From JAFMJV01 sp963800275 (GTDB lineage: Bacteria > Chloroflexota > Limnocylindria > Limnocylindrales > CSP1-4), in NCBI GenBank assembly GCA_963800275.1, contig CAWDAI010000014.1, positions 127,743 to 191,742 on the forward strand: 64,000 nt of DNA. Direction: 5' to 3'. Within the stretch, counting starts at the first letter, position 1; the number at the start of each line of letters is the position of its first letter. The notes under the pieces were generated by a model, which saw nothing but the letters and a program-made list of their open reading frames with translations, was not told the origin of the DNA and did not search any database. Made by a program: the position numbers and the translations under genes. Positions 26,842 through 37,397 of the stretch are shown piece after piece.

Positions 26842-28389
26842 ATGGCGCCACCCGTGACGGTCGAGCCCCCCTTCCGCCGGCTGCTGGTGGCCAACCGCGG
26901 TGAGATCGCGGTGCGCATCGGCCGCACCTGCCGGGACCTGGGGATCGAGACGGTGGCGGTCTATTCCGACGCGGACGCGGAAGCGCTCCACGTGCGCCTT
27001 GCCGACCAGGCCGTGCGCCTCGGCCCGCCGCCCGCCGCCGAGTCCTACCTGCGCGGCGAGGTCATCGTGGAGGCGGCGCTCGCGAGCGGTGCGGAGGCGG
27101 TCCACCCGGGTTACGGGTTCCTCTCGGAGCAGGCGGCCTTCGGGGCGGCGGTGGAGGGGGCCGGGCTGGCCTTCGTGGGACCGACCCCGGCCACGCTGGC
27201 GGGGCTGGGTGACAAGATCGAGGCGCGCCGGACCGCCCTGGCCGCGGGGGTGCCGGTGGTGCCCGGCACGGACGAGCCCCTGCCGGTCGGCGAGGCCGGC
27301 GCGGCGGCTCGGATCGAAGCGGCCGCCAGGGAGGTCGGCTACCCGCTGCTCATCAAGGCTGCCGCCGGCGGCGGTGGGCGCGGCATGCGCCGGGTGGACG
27401 CGCCGGCCGAGCTGGTCGAGGCGGTGGCGGCCGCGGTGCGCGAGGCGGAGGGCTCCTTCGGCCGTGGCGAGGTCTACCTGGAGCGGCTCATCGAGGGTGG
27501 TCGCCACGTCGAGGTGCAGCTCCTCGGCGATGCGGCCGGACAGGTGGTCGCGCTGGGCGAACGCGACTGCTCCGCCCAACGCCGCCACCAGAAGCTGGTA
27601 GAGGAGGCGCCAGCGCCGGGGCTGACCCGGGCCCAGCGCGAGGCGCTCCACGGGCTGGCGGTGTCGGTGGCGCGGGAGGTGGGGCTGCGCAACGCGGCCA
27701 CGGCCGAGTTCCTCTACGCACCCGATGGGTCGTTCTACTTCCTCGAGGTCAACGCCCGGCTGCAGGTCGAGCACGGGGTCACCGAGCTGGTCAGCGGCCT
27801 CGACCTGGTGCGTGAGCAGATCCTCATCGCCGCCGGTGCCCCGCTCTCCGCAGCGGTGCTCGAGGCGGCCGCCCGCGCAGCTCGGCCGGAGCGTTGCGCG
27901 CTGGAGCTGCGCATCAGCGCGGAGGACCCCGGGCGCGCTTTCCTGCCGGTGCCCGGGACGATCACTCGCTGGCGTGAGCCAGCCGGGGCGGGCGTGCGCG
28001 TCGATTCGGGCGTGGAGGAAGGCTGGCGGGTGCCGGCCGACTACGACCCCCTGCTGTCCAAGGTGCTGGTGGCCGCGCCCGATCGCGAGGGCGCCCTGGC
28101 CCGTGCCCGCCGGGCGATCGACGAGTTCGAGGCCGGCGGGGTGCAGACGACATTGCCGTTCCACGCCTGGCTGCTGCGGCAGCCGGTCTTCCTCGAGGGC
28201 CAGCTGCGCACGGACACGGTCGAGCGGGAGTGGGCGCCCGAGCCGCTCCGCGAGGCGGCTGCCGAGCGCGCCGCCGACGCGGTCGCTCGCTACCTGGCTG
28301 CGCTCGACCGGCGGTCGGCCACGGCTGGCGCGACCGAGCCGCCATGCGTCGATCCCGCTCGCGGCTGGCGGCCGGAGCCGTGGACGTGA
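26842..28389 (+). CDS. pccA: Biotin carboxylase subunit of acyl-CoA (propionyl-CoA) carboxylase
   Basis: This 515-residue ATP-grasp enzyme carboxylates the biotin carrier using bicarbonate and ATP. Motifs in order are RLLVANRGEIAVRI, HPGYGFLSEQAAF, the ATP loop IKAAAGGGGRGMRRV, GERDCSAQRRHQKLVEEAP and FLEVNARLQVEHGVTE. The usual family reading of the last is QVEHPVTE; the Pro is replaced by Gly here. The gene lacks the C-terminal biotin-carrier domain found in fused PccA proteins. The carrier is encoded by the next gene, whose GTG overlaps this stop (GTGA). Confidence 0.93.
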   Translation: MAPPVTVEPPFRRLLVANRGEIAVRIGRTCRDLGIETVAVYSDADAEALHVRLADQAVRLGPPPAAESYLRGEVIVEAALASGAEAVHPGYGFLSEQAAFGAAVEGAGLAFVGPTPATLAGLGDKIEARRTALAAGVPVVPGTDEPLPVGEAGAAARIEAAAREVGYPLLIKAAAGGGGRGMRRVDAPAELVEAVAAAVREAEGSFGRGEVYLERLIEGGRHVEVQLLGDAAGQVVALGERDCSAQRRHQKLVEEAPAPGLTRAQREALHGLAVSVAREVGLRNAATAEFLYAPDGSFYFLEVNARLQVEHGVTELVSGLDLVREQILIAAGAPLSAAVLEAAARAARPERCALELRISAEDPGRAFLPVPGTITRWREPAGAGVRVDSGVEEGWRVPADYDPLLSKVLVAAPDREGALARARRAIDEFEAGGVQTTLPFHAWLLRQPVFLEGQLRTDTVEREWAPEPLREAAAERAADAVARYLAALDRRSATAGATEPPCVDPARGWRPEPWT

Positions 28390-28877
28390 GCGACCACCGC
28401 GAACACCGCGGCCACTACCGCATGCACGTCGAGGGGCTCGCCGATGGCCACGTCCATCGTGATCCCGCCGAGCTGGCCCCGCCGACCGGCCGTGGCCCGG
28501 AGGTGCGGCCGCTCCGGCGTTCGGCAGCGGACCGCGCCGCCGGCGTCCATCGCTTCGAGACGACCGTGGCAGGCTGGGCCTTCGTGGTGGCGGTGGAGGA
28601 CGAGTCGCGCGCGCTGCTGCGGGAGAAAGCCGGCCAGGGTGCGGCGGCGGGGGCGACCCGGAAGGCGGCCGTGGTGCGGGCGCAGATCCCGGGTCGCGTG
28701 GTCCGCCTGTGGGCGAGCGAGGGTGATACCGTCGAGGCCGGGCAGCGCCTGCTCACCATCGAGGCCATGAAGATGGAGAACGAGGTGCGCGCACCGCGTG
28801 CCGGGACGGTCGAGTCGGTCCGGGTCGCGGCAGACAGCAGCGTGGAGCTCGGTGACGAGCTCCTGACAGTGAGGTAG
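28386..28877 (+). CDS. Biotin carboxyl carrier protein of acyl-CoA carboxylase
   Basis: A 163-residue protein whose C-terminal 75 residues form a biotinyl domain with the attachment lysine in EAMKMENE. A glycine-rich return strand (RAPRAGTVESVRV) follows. The N-terminal half is not strongly conserved and may dock onto the carboxylase. GTG at 28386 overlaps the preceding stop; an alternative GTG lies six bases upstream. It ends two bases before the mutase ATG, so carboxylase and mutase form one operon. Confidence 0.88.
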   Translation: MSDHREHRGHYRMHVEGLADGHVHRDPAELAPPTGRGPEVRPLRRSAADRAAGVHRFETTVAGWAFVVAVEDESRALLREKAGQGAAAGATRKAAVVRAQIPGRVVRLWASEGDTVEAGQRLLTIEAMKMENEVRAPRAGTVESVRVAADSSVELGDELLTVR

Positions 28878-28879
28878 CG

Positions 28880-30539
<1,660 letters not shown>

Positions 30540-30561
30540 CTCACCGAGTCCGGGAGGAACC

Positions 30562-31032
30562 ATGGTCGAGGTCGCAGGTCGCACGTTCAGCCGGGTCCAT
30601 CACGTGGCCTATATCGTGCGCGACATCGAGCGCTCGCTGGCCTTCTACCGTGACACGCTCGGGCTGCCGGTGGGCCTGGTCCTGCCGATCGCGTCCGACG
30701 AGGTCATCGTGGCCTTCCTGGAAGTGGGGGAGACCAAGATCGAGCTGGTGCAGCCGACCTCGGACACGACGGGCGTGGCCCGCTTCCTGGACCAGAAAGG
30801 GGAGGGCTTCCACCACGTCTGCTTCGAGACACCCGACGTGGACGCGACCCTCGCCGACCTCGCGTCACGTGGCATCGAGATCATCGACGAGCAGGCGCGC
30901 AAAGGCGCTGAGGGGCCGGTGGCCTTCATCCACCCGCGTTCCTGCAACGGCGTGCTGACAGAGCTCATCGAGGCACCGGGCGGCCCGGCCTGGGATCGGC
31001 TCGGCTACGAGGGCGACCCGCTCGCGCGTTAG
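30562..31032 (+). CDS. mce: Methylmalonyl-CoA epimerase
   Basis: This 156-residue glyoxalase-fold (VOC) enzyme interconverts (S)- and (R)-methylmalonyl-CoA, linking the carboxylase to the mutase. Metal ligands are expected in VHHVAYIV (His), IELVQP (Glu-containing strand), GEGFHHVCFET (His) and LTELIEAP (Glu). The start ATG at 30562 has GGGAGGAA just upstream. It directly follows the mutase gene (22 bases), consistent with one propionate-pathway operon. Confidence 0.92.
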   Translation: MVEVAGRTFSRVHHVAYIVRDIERSLAFYRDTLGLPVGLVLPIASDEVIVAFLEVGETKIELVQPTSDTTGVARFLDQKGEGFHHVCFETPDVDATLADLASRGIEIIDEQARKGAEGPVAFIHPRSCNGVLTELIEAPGGPAWDRLGYEGDPLAR

Positions 31033-31634
31033 CCCGACGTCTCGGTCCAGTCATCGTCGAGGTAGTGGGCGATGACGGGCGCGAAGGCGCGCACGACCAC
31101 TTCTGGGGGGGTCGAGGCCAGCGGCTCCAGAGCCACCACGTAGCGAGCCATGGCCAGGCCCACGAAGCTCGAACCGATGAGGCCGGCGCGGAGCAGCGGC
31201 TGATCGCGGGCGATGCGTGCGGTCAGGGGCACGAGCGCCTCCTGGGTGAGCATCTCGCGGATGATGGCCGCCGCCTCCGGCTCGGTCGCCGCGGCGCGGA
31301 TCACGGCCAGCGCGCGCTGCCGCGTCTCGGGGTCTTCGAGGATGCCGATGAGCGCGCGCGCGACACCTTCGGCGACCTCGGTCGCCTCGTTGGCGAAGAC
31401 CTCGCTGATGAGGACGGCCGGATCGACCGGCAGGCGCACTGCGGCGCTGAACAGCTCGCGCTTGGAGCCGAAGTAGTGCAGCACCAGGCGTGGGTCCACG
31501 CCCGCCGCTGACCCGACACCGCGCAACGTGGTGGCCCGGTAGCCGAGGGTGCCGAACTGGTCGCGCGCCGTCTCGAGGATGGCCTCGCGCGTGTCGTCTC
31601 CCGCCGTCCTCGGCCCGCGCCGCCGGGCGTTCAT
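31029..31634 (-). CDS. TetR-family transcriptional regulator
   Basis: The 201-residue protein has an N-terminal TetR helix-turn-helix domain: REAILETARDQFGTLGYRATTLRGVGSAAGVDPRLVLHYFGSKRE in three helices (residues about 16-60). A variable C-terminal ligand domain follows. ATG at 31634 gives a normal start; a longer frame to 31865 would run into the MFS gene. It is divergent from the MFS transporter with 82 bases between, the classic arrangement for a repressor of an efflux pump. CGCTTG (31654-31659) and CAAGCG (31691-31696) in that gap are a weak inverted-repeat candidate. Confidence 0.87.
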   Translation of the reverse strand: MNARRRGPRTAGDDTREAILETARDQFGTLGYRATTLRGVGSAAGVDPRLVLHYFGSKRELFSAAVRLPVDPAVLISEVFANEATEVAEGVARALIGILEDPETRQRALAVIRAAATEPEAAAIIREMLTQEALVPLTARIARDQPLLRAGLIGSSFVGLAMARYVVALEPLASTPPEVVVRAFAPVIAHYLDDDWTETSG

Positions 31635-31716
31635 CGATCCCACCTTCTCTCGCCGCTTGCCATTTCCACGAACGGAGAATAACATTTCACCAAGCGAAGA
31701 AATAGCGCCGAGGAAT

Positions 31717-33243
31717 ATGACCATGACCGACCACGCGAATGGGCCAGCGGAGCTGAGCGTCCGCCAACAGCGGCTGGTGCTGGCCACCGTGGGCCTGGCC
31801 CTGATGGCCGTGGTCAGCGCGGTGTCGGGCCTGATGGTGGCGCTGCCCAGCATCGCGCGTGACACCGGCGCCAGCCAGACCGAGATGACCTGGATCGTGG
31901 ATGCCTACACGGTGGTCTTCGCCGGCCTGCTGCTCTTCGTGGGCGCGCTCGGCGATCGCTACGGCCGGCGCCTGCTGCTGACGATCGGCCTGGTCGTCTT
32001 CGGTCTGTCCGCCGCCTTCGGCTTCTTCGTGACCGATCCCACGCAACTCATCCTGGCGCGGATGGCCATGGGCGTCGGCGCGGCCGCGATCATGCCCACC
32101 ACGCTCTCGGTCATCACCACCTCGTTCCCGGAGGAGGAGCGTCCCCGCGCCATCGGCTTCTGGGTCGGCGTGGCGGGTGGCGGGGCGATCATCGGCCTCT
32201 TCGTGACGGCACTGCTGCTGGAGTGGTTCAGCTGGTCTTCCTTCTTCGCGCTCAACGTGGGCTTTGCGGTCGTGGCGCTGGTCGGCACGCGGCTGTTCGT
32301 GCCGCCGTCGGTGGATCGCGAGCCACCAGCGCTGGACTTCGTCGGCGGGACCCTCTCGCTGGTGGCGGTCGCGGCCTTCGTGTTCGGGGTCATCGAGGGA
32401 CCCGAGCGCGGCTGGGACGATCCTCTGACCCTCGGTGGGCTGATCCTGGGGATCGTCGGGGCGATCGCCTTCATCGCCTGGGAGTGGCGCCGCGAGCAGC
32501 CGCTGCTGGACCCACGCCTCTTCGGCAACCGCGGTTTCAGTGCCGGTACGCTCACCGTCACGGTCCAGTTCCTGTCGGCCTTCGGCTTCTTCTTCGTGGC
32601 CCTCCAGTATCTCCAGTACGTGACCGGGCGGACGCCGCTGGAGGCGGCCATCGCCATGCTGCCGATGCCGCTGGTGCTGGTGCCCACCGCCCGCCGCGCG
32701 CCCCACATCGCGCAGCGGATCGGCTTCCGGCGCACGGGGCCAGTGGGCCTGGTCGCCATGGCCGTGGGGTTCCTCGTGCTCAGTGGGCTGCAGGTCGACT
32801 CGTCCTACTGGCATTTCCTGCTGGGCCTGGTCCTCTTCGCCTTCGGCATGGGCTTCGCGGGCACGCCTGCGACCACCGCCATCACGGCCTCGCTGCCGAT
32901 GTCCAAGCAGGGCGTGGCCTCCGCGGTCAACGACACCTCGCGCGAGCTGGGCAGCGCCCTGGGCATCGCCATCCTCGGCAGCCTCCTCAACCAGGCCTAT
33001 CGCGACGGCATGGCCGAGGCGGTCGTGGGCTTGCCGGCGCAGATCGCGGAGCGGGTGCTGGGCTCGGTCGCCTTCACCGCGGCACCGGAGCTGGCCTCCT
33101 TCGGCGAGCGGGGGCAGCAACTGGCCGCCGCCGGTCGGGCAGCGTTCGTCGATGGTGTGAGTGCGGCCTTCATCGTGGCCGTGCTCGTCCTCGTGGTCGG
33201 CGCGGTGGCGGTGGCCCTGGTGGCGCCCGCGCGGGAGCCCTAG
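31717..33243 (+). CDS. MFS transporter, DHA2 (EmrB/QacA) drug-efflux type
   Basis: A 508-residue membrane protein with the 14-helix layout of DHA2 drug:proton antiporters. Motif A appears as GALGDRYGRRLLL after helix 2, and a motif C-like stretch reads VGVAGGGAIIGLFVTALLL. The family segment LPMSKQGVASAVNDTSRELGSALGIAILGSLL is present near the end. ATG at 31717 follows GAGGA. Regulation by the divergent TetR protein is likely. Substrates cannot be predicted. Its stop shares a CTAG palindrome with the convergent gene at 33240. Confidence 0.9.
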   Translation: MTMTDHANGPAELSVRQQRLVLATVGLALMAVVSAVSGLMVALPSIARDTGASQTEMTWIVDAYTVVFAGLLLFVGALGDRYGRRLLLTIGLVVFGLSAAFGFFVTDPTQLILARMAMGVGAAAIMPTTLSVITTSFPEEERPRAIGFWVGVAGGGAIIGLFVTALLLEWFSWSSFFALNVGFAVVALVGTRLFVPPSVDREPPALDFVGGTLSLVAVAAFVFGVIEGPERGWDDPLTLGGLILGIVGAIAFIAWEWRREQPLLDPRLFGNRGFSAGTLTVTVQFLSAFGFFFVALQYLQYVTGRTPLEAAIAMLPMPLVLVPTARRAPHIAQRIGFRRTGPVGLVAMAVGFLVLSGLQVDSSYWHFLLGLVLFAFGMGFAGTPATTAITASLPMSKQGVASAVNDTSRELGSALGIAILGSLLNQAYRDGMAEAVVGLPAQIAERVLGSVAFTAAPELASFGERGQQLAAAGRAAFVDGVSAAFIVAVLVLVVGAVAVALVAPAREP

Positions 33244-33698
33244 CCGACCGCCTTCTTCACCAGCGCGGAGATGGCCGCCTCATCCTGTTTCGTGAGCCTG
33301 GTCAGCGCGAACGCCGTCGGCCACATGCCGCCTTCATCGAGGGCGGCAGCATCCTGAAAGCCGAAGGTGCAGTAGCGGGACTCGAACTTGGAGCCGGCCT
33401 GGAAGAAGCACACCACCTTGCCCTCGCGCGTGTAGGCAGGCATGCCGTACCAGGTGCGGGGCACGAGCTCCGGCGCCGCGGCCGTGACGAGGGCGTGGAT
33501 CCGCTCGGCCAGGGCCCGCTCGCCCGCTGGCATCTCGGCGAACTTGGCCCGCACGTCGGCCTCGCCCTCCTCGCGCTTCCGGTTCGCACGCGCCTCGGCC
33601 TTGAGCTCCTTGGCCCGTTCCTTCATGGCTGCCTTCTCCGCGGCAGAGAACCCGCCGGCGGAGCCGCTGGACGTGCCTGAAGCCTTCCGGTCGCTCAT
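33240..33698 (-). CDS. DUF1801/YdhG-like domain protein
   Basis: The 152-residue protein has a long basic, helical N-terminus (AAMKERAKELKAEARANRKREEGE). A YdhG/DUF1801-type domain follows: ERIHALVTAAAPELVPRTWYGMPAYTREGKVVCFFQAG. Members are related to the iron-chaperone-like YdhG fold, but their role is unclear. The gene begins three bases after the split-barrel gene stop and is the last of the run sucC-sucD-33702-33240 on this strand. Its stop overlaps that of the convergent MFS gene. Confidence 0.78.
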   Translation of the reverse strand: MSDRKASGTSSGSAGGFSAAEKAAMKERAKELKAEARANRKREEGEADVRAKFAEMPAGERALAERIHALVTAAAPELVPRTWYGMPAYTREGKVVCFFQAGSKFESRYCTFGFQDAAALDEGGMWPTAFALTRLTKQDEAAISALVKKAVG

Positions 33699-33701
33699 CG
33701 C

Positions 33702-34154
33702 TCAACCTCCGCGGATACGGGTCGGATGGATCCGGATGGGCACCTCGAAATCGAGGGCCGTCTGGGTGAAATCCAGGCCCCAGTGGGCGTGGGGCTCGGT
33801 GTACTTGGCCCGATAGCGCTCGTGGACGTCGAGGGGTGGGATCGTCCGGTCGACCTCGGCCAGGCCTTCGATGATGAGCCAGTGGTCGCCGTACGGATCG
33901 GACTGCAGGTGGAACGAGACACGTGGCGAGTGCGCGATGTTGCGCAGCTTGGGCGTGTCCGGCTGGCTGTAGAAGAAGAGGTCCTCGCCGTCGCGGAGGA
34001 AGGAGATGGGCGACGACTGGACGCGGCCGTCCGGCGCCACCGTCGTCAGCCAGGCCACGATGTCGTGCTCGAGGTGCTCACGCGCCCAGCTCGCGCCCGC
34101 GCCTGCCAGCGCTGTCGTCAGCAGTCCGTTGGCGGGAGCGTCGCCCTGGGTCAT
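33702..34154 (-). CDS. Pyridoxamine-phosphate-oxidase-like split-barrel protein, F420-type candidate
   Basis: This 150-residue split beta-barrel protein resembles the Rv3369-type (TIGR03667-like) branch. It has IVAWLTTVAPDGRVQSSPIS, then LFFYSQPDTPKLRNIAHSP and VSFHL, followed by a trailing acidic segment. Members use F420 or flavins as cofactor. The ATG at 34154 was chosen; the frame is open to 34526, but that stretch is antisense-like and overlaps sucD. It follows sucD by 25 bases. Substrate unknown. Confidence 0.82.
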   Translation of the reverse strand: MTQGDAPANGLLTTALAGAGASWAREHLEHDIVAWLTTVAPDGRVQSSPISFLRDGEDLFFYSQPDTPKLRNIAHSPRVSFHLQSDPYGDHWLIIEGLAEVDRTIPPLDVHERYRAKYTEPHAHWGLDFTQTALDFEVPIRIHPTRIRGG

Positions 34155-34179
34155 GCTCTGGTCCGGCCGGTCACGCTGC

Positions 34180-35064
34180 TCAGTCGGGCCTGACGCCGGC
34201 CTCGATGAGCATCTGCGGGATCTGCGTGGGCGACTCGGCCACGTGGATACCGGCCGCCTCGAGGGCCCTGATCTTGGCCTCCGCGGTGCCGCCGCTGCCG
34301 CTGATGATGGCGCCCGCGTGGCCCATGCGCCGGCCGGGCGGTGCGGTACGGCCCGCGATGAAGGCGACCATGGGCGTGTCCGCCATGTGCTGCGCCTTCC
34401 ACTCGGCGGCCGCCTCCTCGGCTCCGCCGCCGATCTCGCCGATGAGCACGACCGCGTCGGTCTCCGGGTCCGCCGCGAACAGCTGCAGCATGCTGATGAA
34501 GTCCGATCCGTTGACGGGGTCGCCACCGATGCCCACGCAGGTGGACTGGCCGATGCCGTTGTCGGTCATGGCCTGCACGACCTCGTAGGTGAGGGTGCCG
34601 GAGCGCGAGACGAGGCCCACCCGGCCCGGCCGGTGGATGGAGCCCGGGAATGATGCCGACCTTGGCTTCACCGGGGGTCGTGGCACCGGGGCAGTTGGGG
34701 CCGATGAGGCGTGCCCCGCGAGCCTGCACCTCCGCGACCACGGGGATCATGTCCAGCGCGGGGATGTGCTCGGTGATGGCGAAGACCGTCTCGACCCCCG
34801 CGCCCACCGCCTCCATGATCGCGTCCGGCGCGGCGAAGGCGGGCACGAAGATGACGCTGGCGTTGGCGCCGGTGCTCTCGACGGCCTGGGCACACGTGTC
34901 GTAGACCGGCACCGCTCCGTCGAGGGCGGTCTGCCCGCCCTTGCCCGGGGTCACGCCGGCGACCACGTTGGTGCCGTAGGCCAGCATCTGCCCGGCGTGG
35001 AAGCCGCCCTCGCGGCCGGTGATGCCTTGCACGATGAGGCGGGTGTGCCTGTCGATGAGGATGC

Positions 35065-35068
<4 letters not shown>
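34180..35068 (-). CDS. sucD: Succinyl-CoA synthetase alpha subunit; frame broken near 34644
   Basis: SucD carries the CoA-binding Rossmann domain (IVQGITGREGGFHAGQML) and the phosphohistidine loop GHAGAIISGSGGTAEAK. The reading frame from ATG 35068 is correct to KVGIIPG and then fails. The next frame continues SIHRPGRVGLVSRSGTLTYE to a stop at 34180. Deleting one base from the CCC at 34643-34645 makes a normal alpha subunit of about 296 residues. The start overlaps the sucC stop (ATGA). The enzyme makes ATP or GTP from succinyl-CoA and so links the methylmalonyl pathway to succinate. Confidence 0.9.
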
Positions 35069-36240
<1,172 letters not shown>

Positions 36241-36554
36241 GGTCGTCCCGCAGCATACCGTGACGGCGGCGCCGCCGTGGCGCGAGCCCAGGGCCGGGTC
36301 CGTACCTTGAGCCTCCACGCGACAGCCCGCGCCCCGCCCGCGGCAGCGAGCATGGCGATCCCATCGTTCTCGCGGCCCACGTCGTCGACCGGCTGTGCCA
36401 GGTGGCTGAGCGGATGGCTGCACGAAAGGTGGGGCGCTGGTGCGATACTTTGACTTGCAGTCCGATCGACACCGCCACGGGGAGCCGAAAGCGCAGTGAT
36501 GCTGCCAGACCGCCGACCATTCGAGCTTCGCCGCACATTCGAGCTTCGCCGCCC

Positions 36555-37397
36555 ATGACCGTCACACCGAAGGCGGAGCAGGGACGTCGCGTCGAGCCGC
36601 GACCGGCGACCAAGCCTGCCGGCTCCGCCCCGCGTGGCTTCGGCCAGACCCTCCGCGTCGACCGCTGGATCGTCAAGCCGGGCCTCATCGCCTTCGGCCT
36701 CGTCGCCTTCATCATCTATGCCACCGTCAGCGCGGTCTTCGGCATCCCCTACTTCGGCGTGGACTTCGCGGCACAGGGCTACCACTCGCCCTTCTTCGGC
36801 ATCGACCTGGGCGGCTTCTTCCACCTGCCGGCCTGGTTCAGCGCGGCCATCCTGGTGCTCTGGATCCAGGTCCTCTTCCGGGCCACCTGCTACTACTTCC
36901 GCGGCGCCTACTACAAGGCCTTCTTCCTCGATCCGCCCGCCTGCGCGGTCGGCGAGCCGGTGCCCCATCGGCGCTTCGCGATGGAGAACAAGCTGCCCTT
37001 CATGCTGATGAACGTCCACCGCTACGCGCTCTACATCGCCTTCATCCCGCTGGTGGTGCTGTGGTGGGACCTGGTCGTGGCCATGTCACACGACGGTCAG
37101 TTCCGCCTTGGCCTGGGCGTCTTCCTCATCGGGCTCGATGCCGTGCTGGTGACGCTCTACGTGTTCAGCTGTCACTCCTTCCGACACCTCGTGGGCGGCA
37201 GCGTGGACTGCTTCAGCTGCAGCGCCTACAGCCAGCGGCGCCACGGTGTCTGGAGCTGGGTCAGCCGCCTCAACCAGCACCACGGCTTCTACGCCTGGGC
37301 CAGCCTCGTGAGCATCGTGCTCGTCGACCTCTACGTGCGGGCCCTGGCGCTGGACATCATCAACAGCGCGACCCCCATCATCGGAGGGTTCCTCTAG
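36555..37397 (+). CDS. Probable succinate dehydrogenase membrane-anchor protein
   Basis: The 280-residue product has about five to six hydrophobic helices (for example GLIAFGLVAFIIYATVSAVFG, AWFSAAILVLWIQVLF, YALYIAFIPLVVLWW and LIGLDAVLVTLYVFS). It also has histidines suited to haem or quinone sites (LMNVHRYAL, CHSFRHLVGG, LNQHHGFYAW). It overlaps sdhA at the stop (TAGTG) and so is part of the Sdh operon, taking the place of SdhC/D. It is about twice as long as a normal cytochrome b558 subunit and also has a CFSC pair. The anchor role is inferred from position. ATG at 36555 is chosen; the frame is open to 36402. Confidence 0.65.
   Translation: MTVTPKAEQGRRVEPRPATKPAGSAPRGFGQTLRVDRWIVKPGLIAFGLVAFIIYATVSAVFGIPYFGVDFAAQGYHSPFFGIDLGGFFHLPAWFSAAILVLWIQVLFRATCYYFRGAYYKAFFLDPPACAVGEPVPHRRFAMENKLPFMLMNVHRYALYIAFIPLVVLWWDLVVAMSHDGQFRLGLGVFLIGLDAVLVTLYVFSCHSFRHLVGGSVDCFSCSAYSQRRHGVWSWVSRLNQHHGFYAWASLVSIVLVDLYVRALALDIINSATPIIGGFL

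Noticed and set aside
31635..31716. TetR operator
   Set aside because: Only a short CGCTTG/CAAGCG inverted repeat 31 bases apart was found, too weak to list as a feature.
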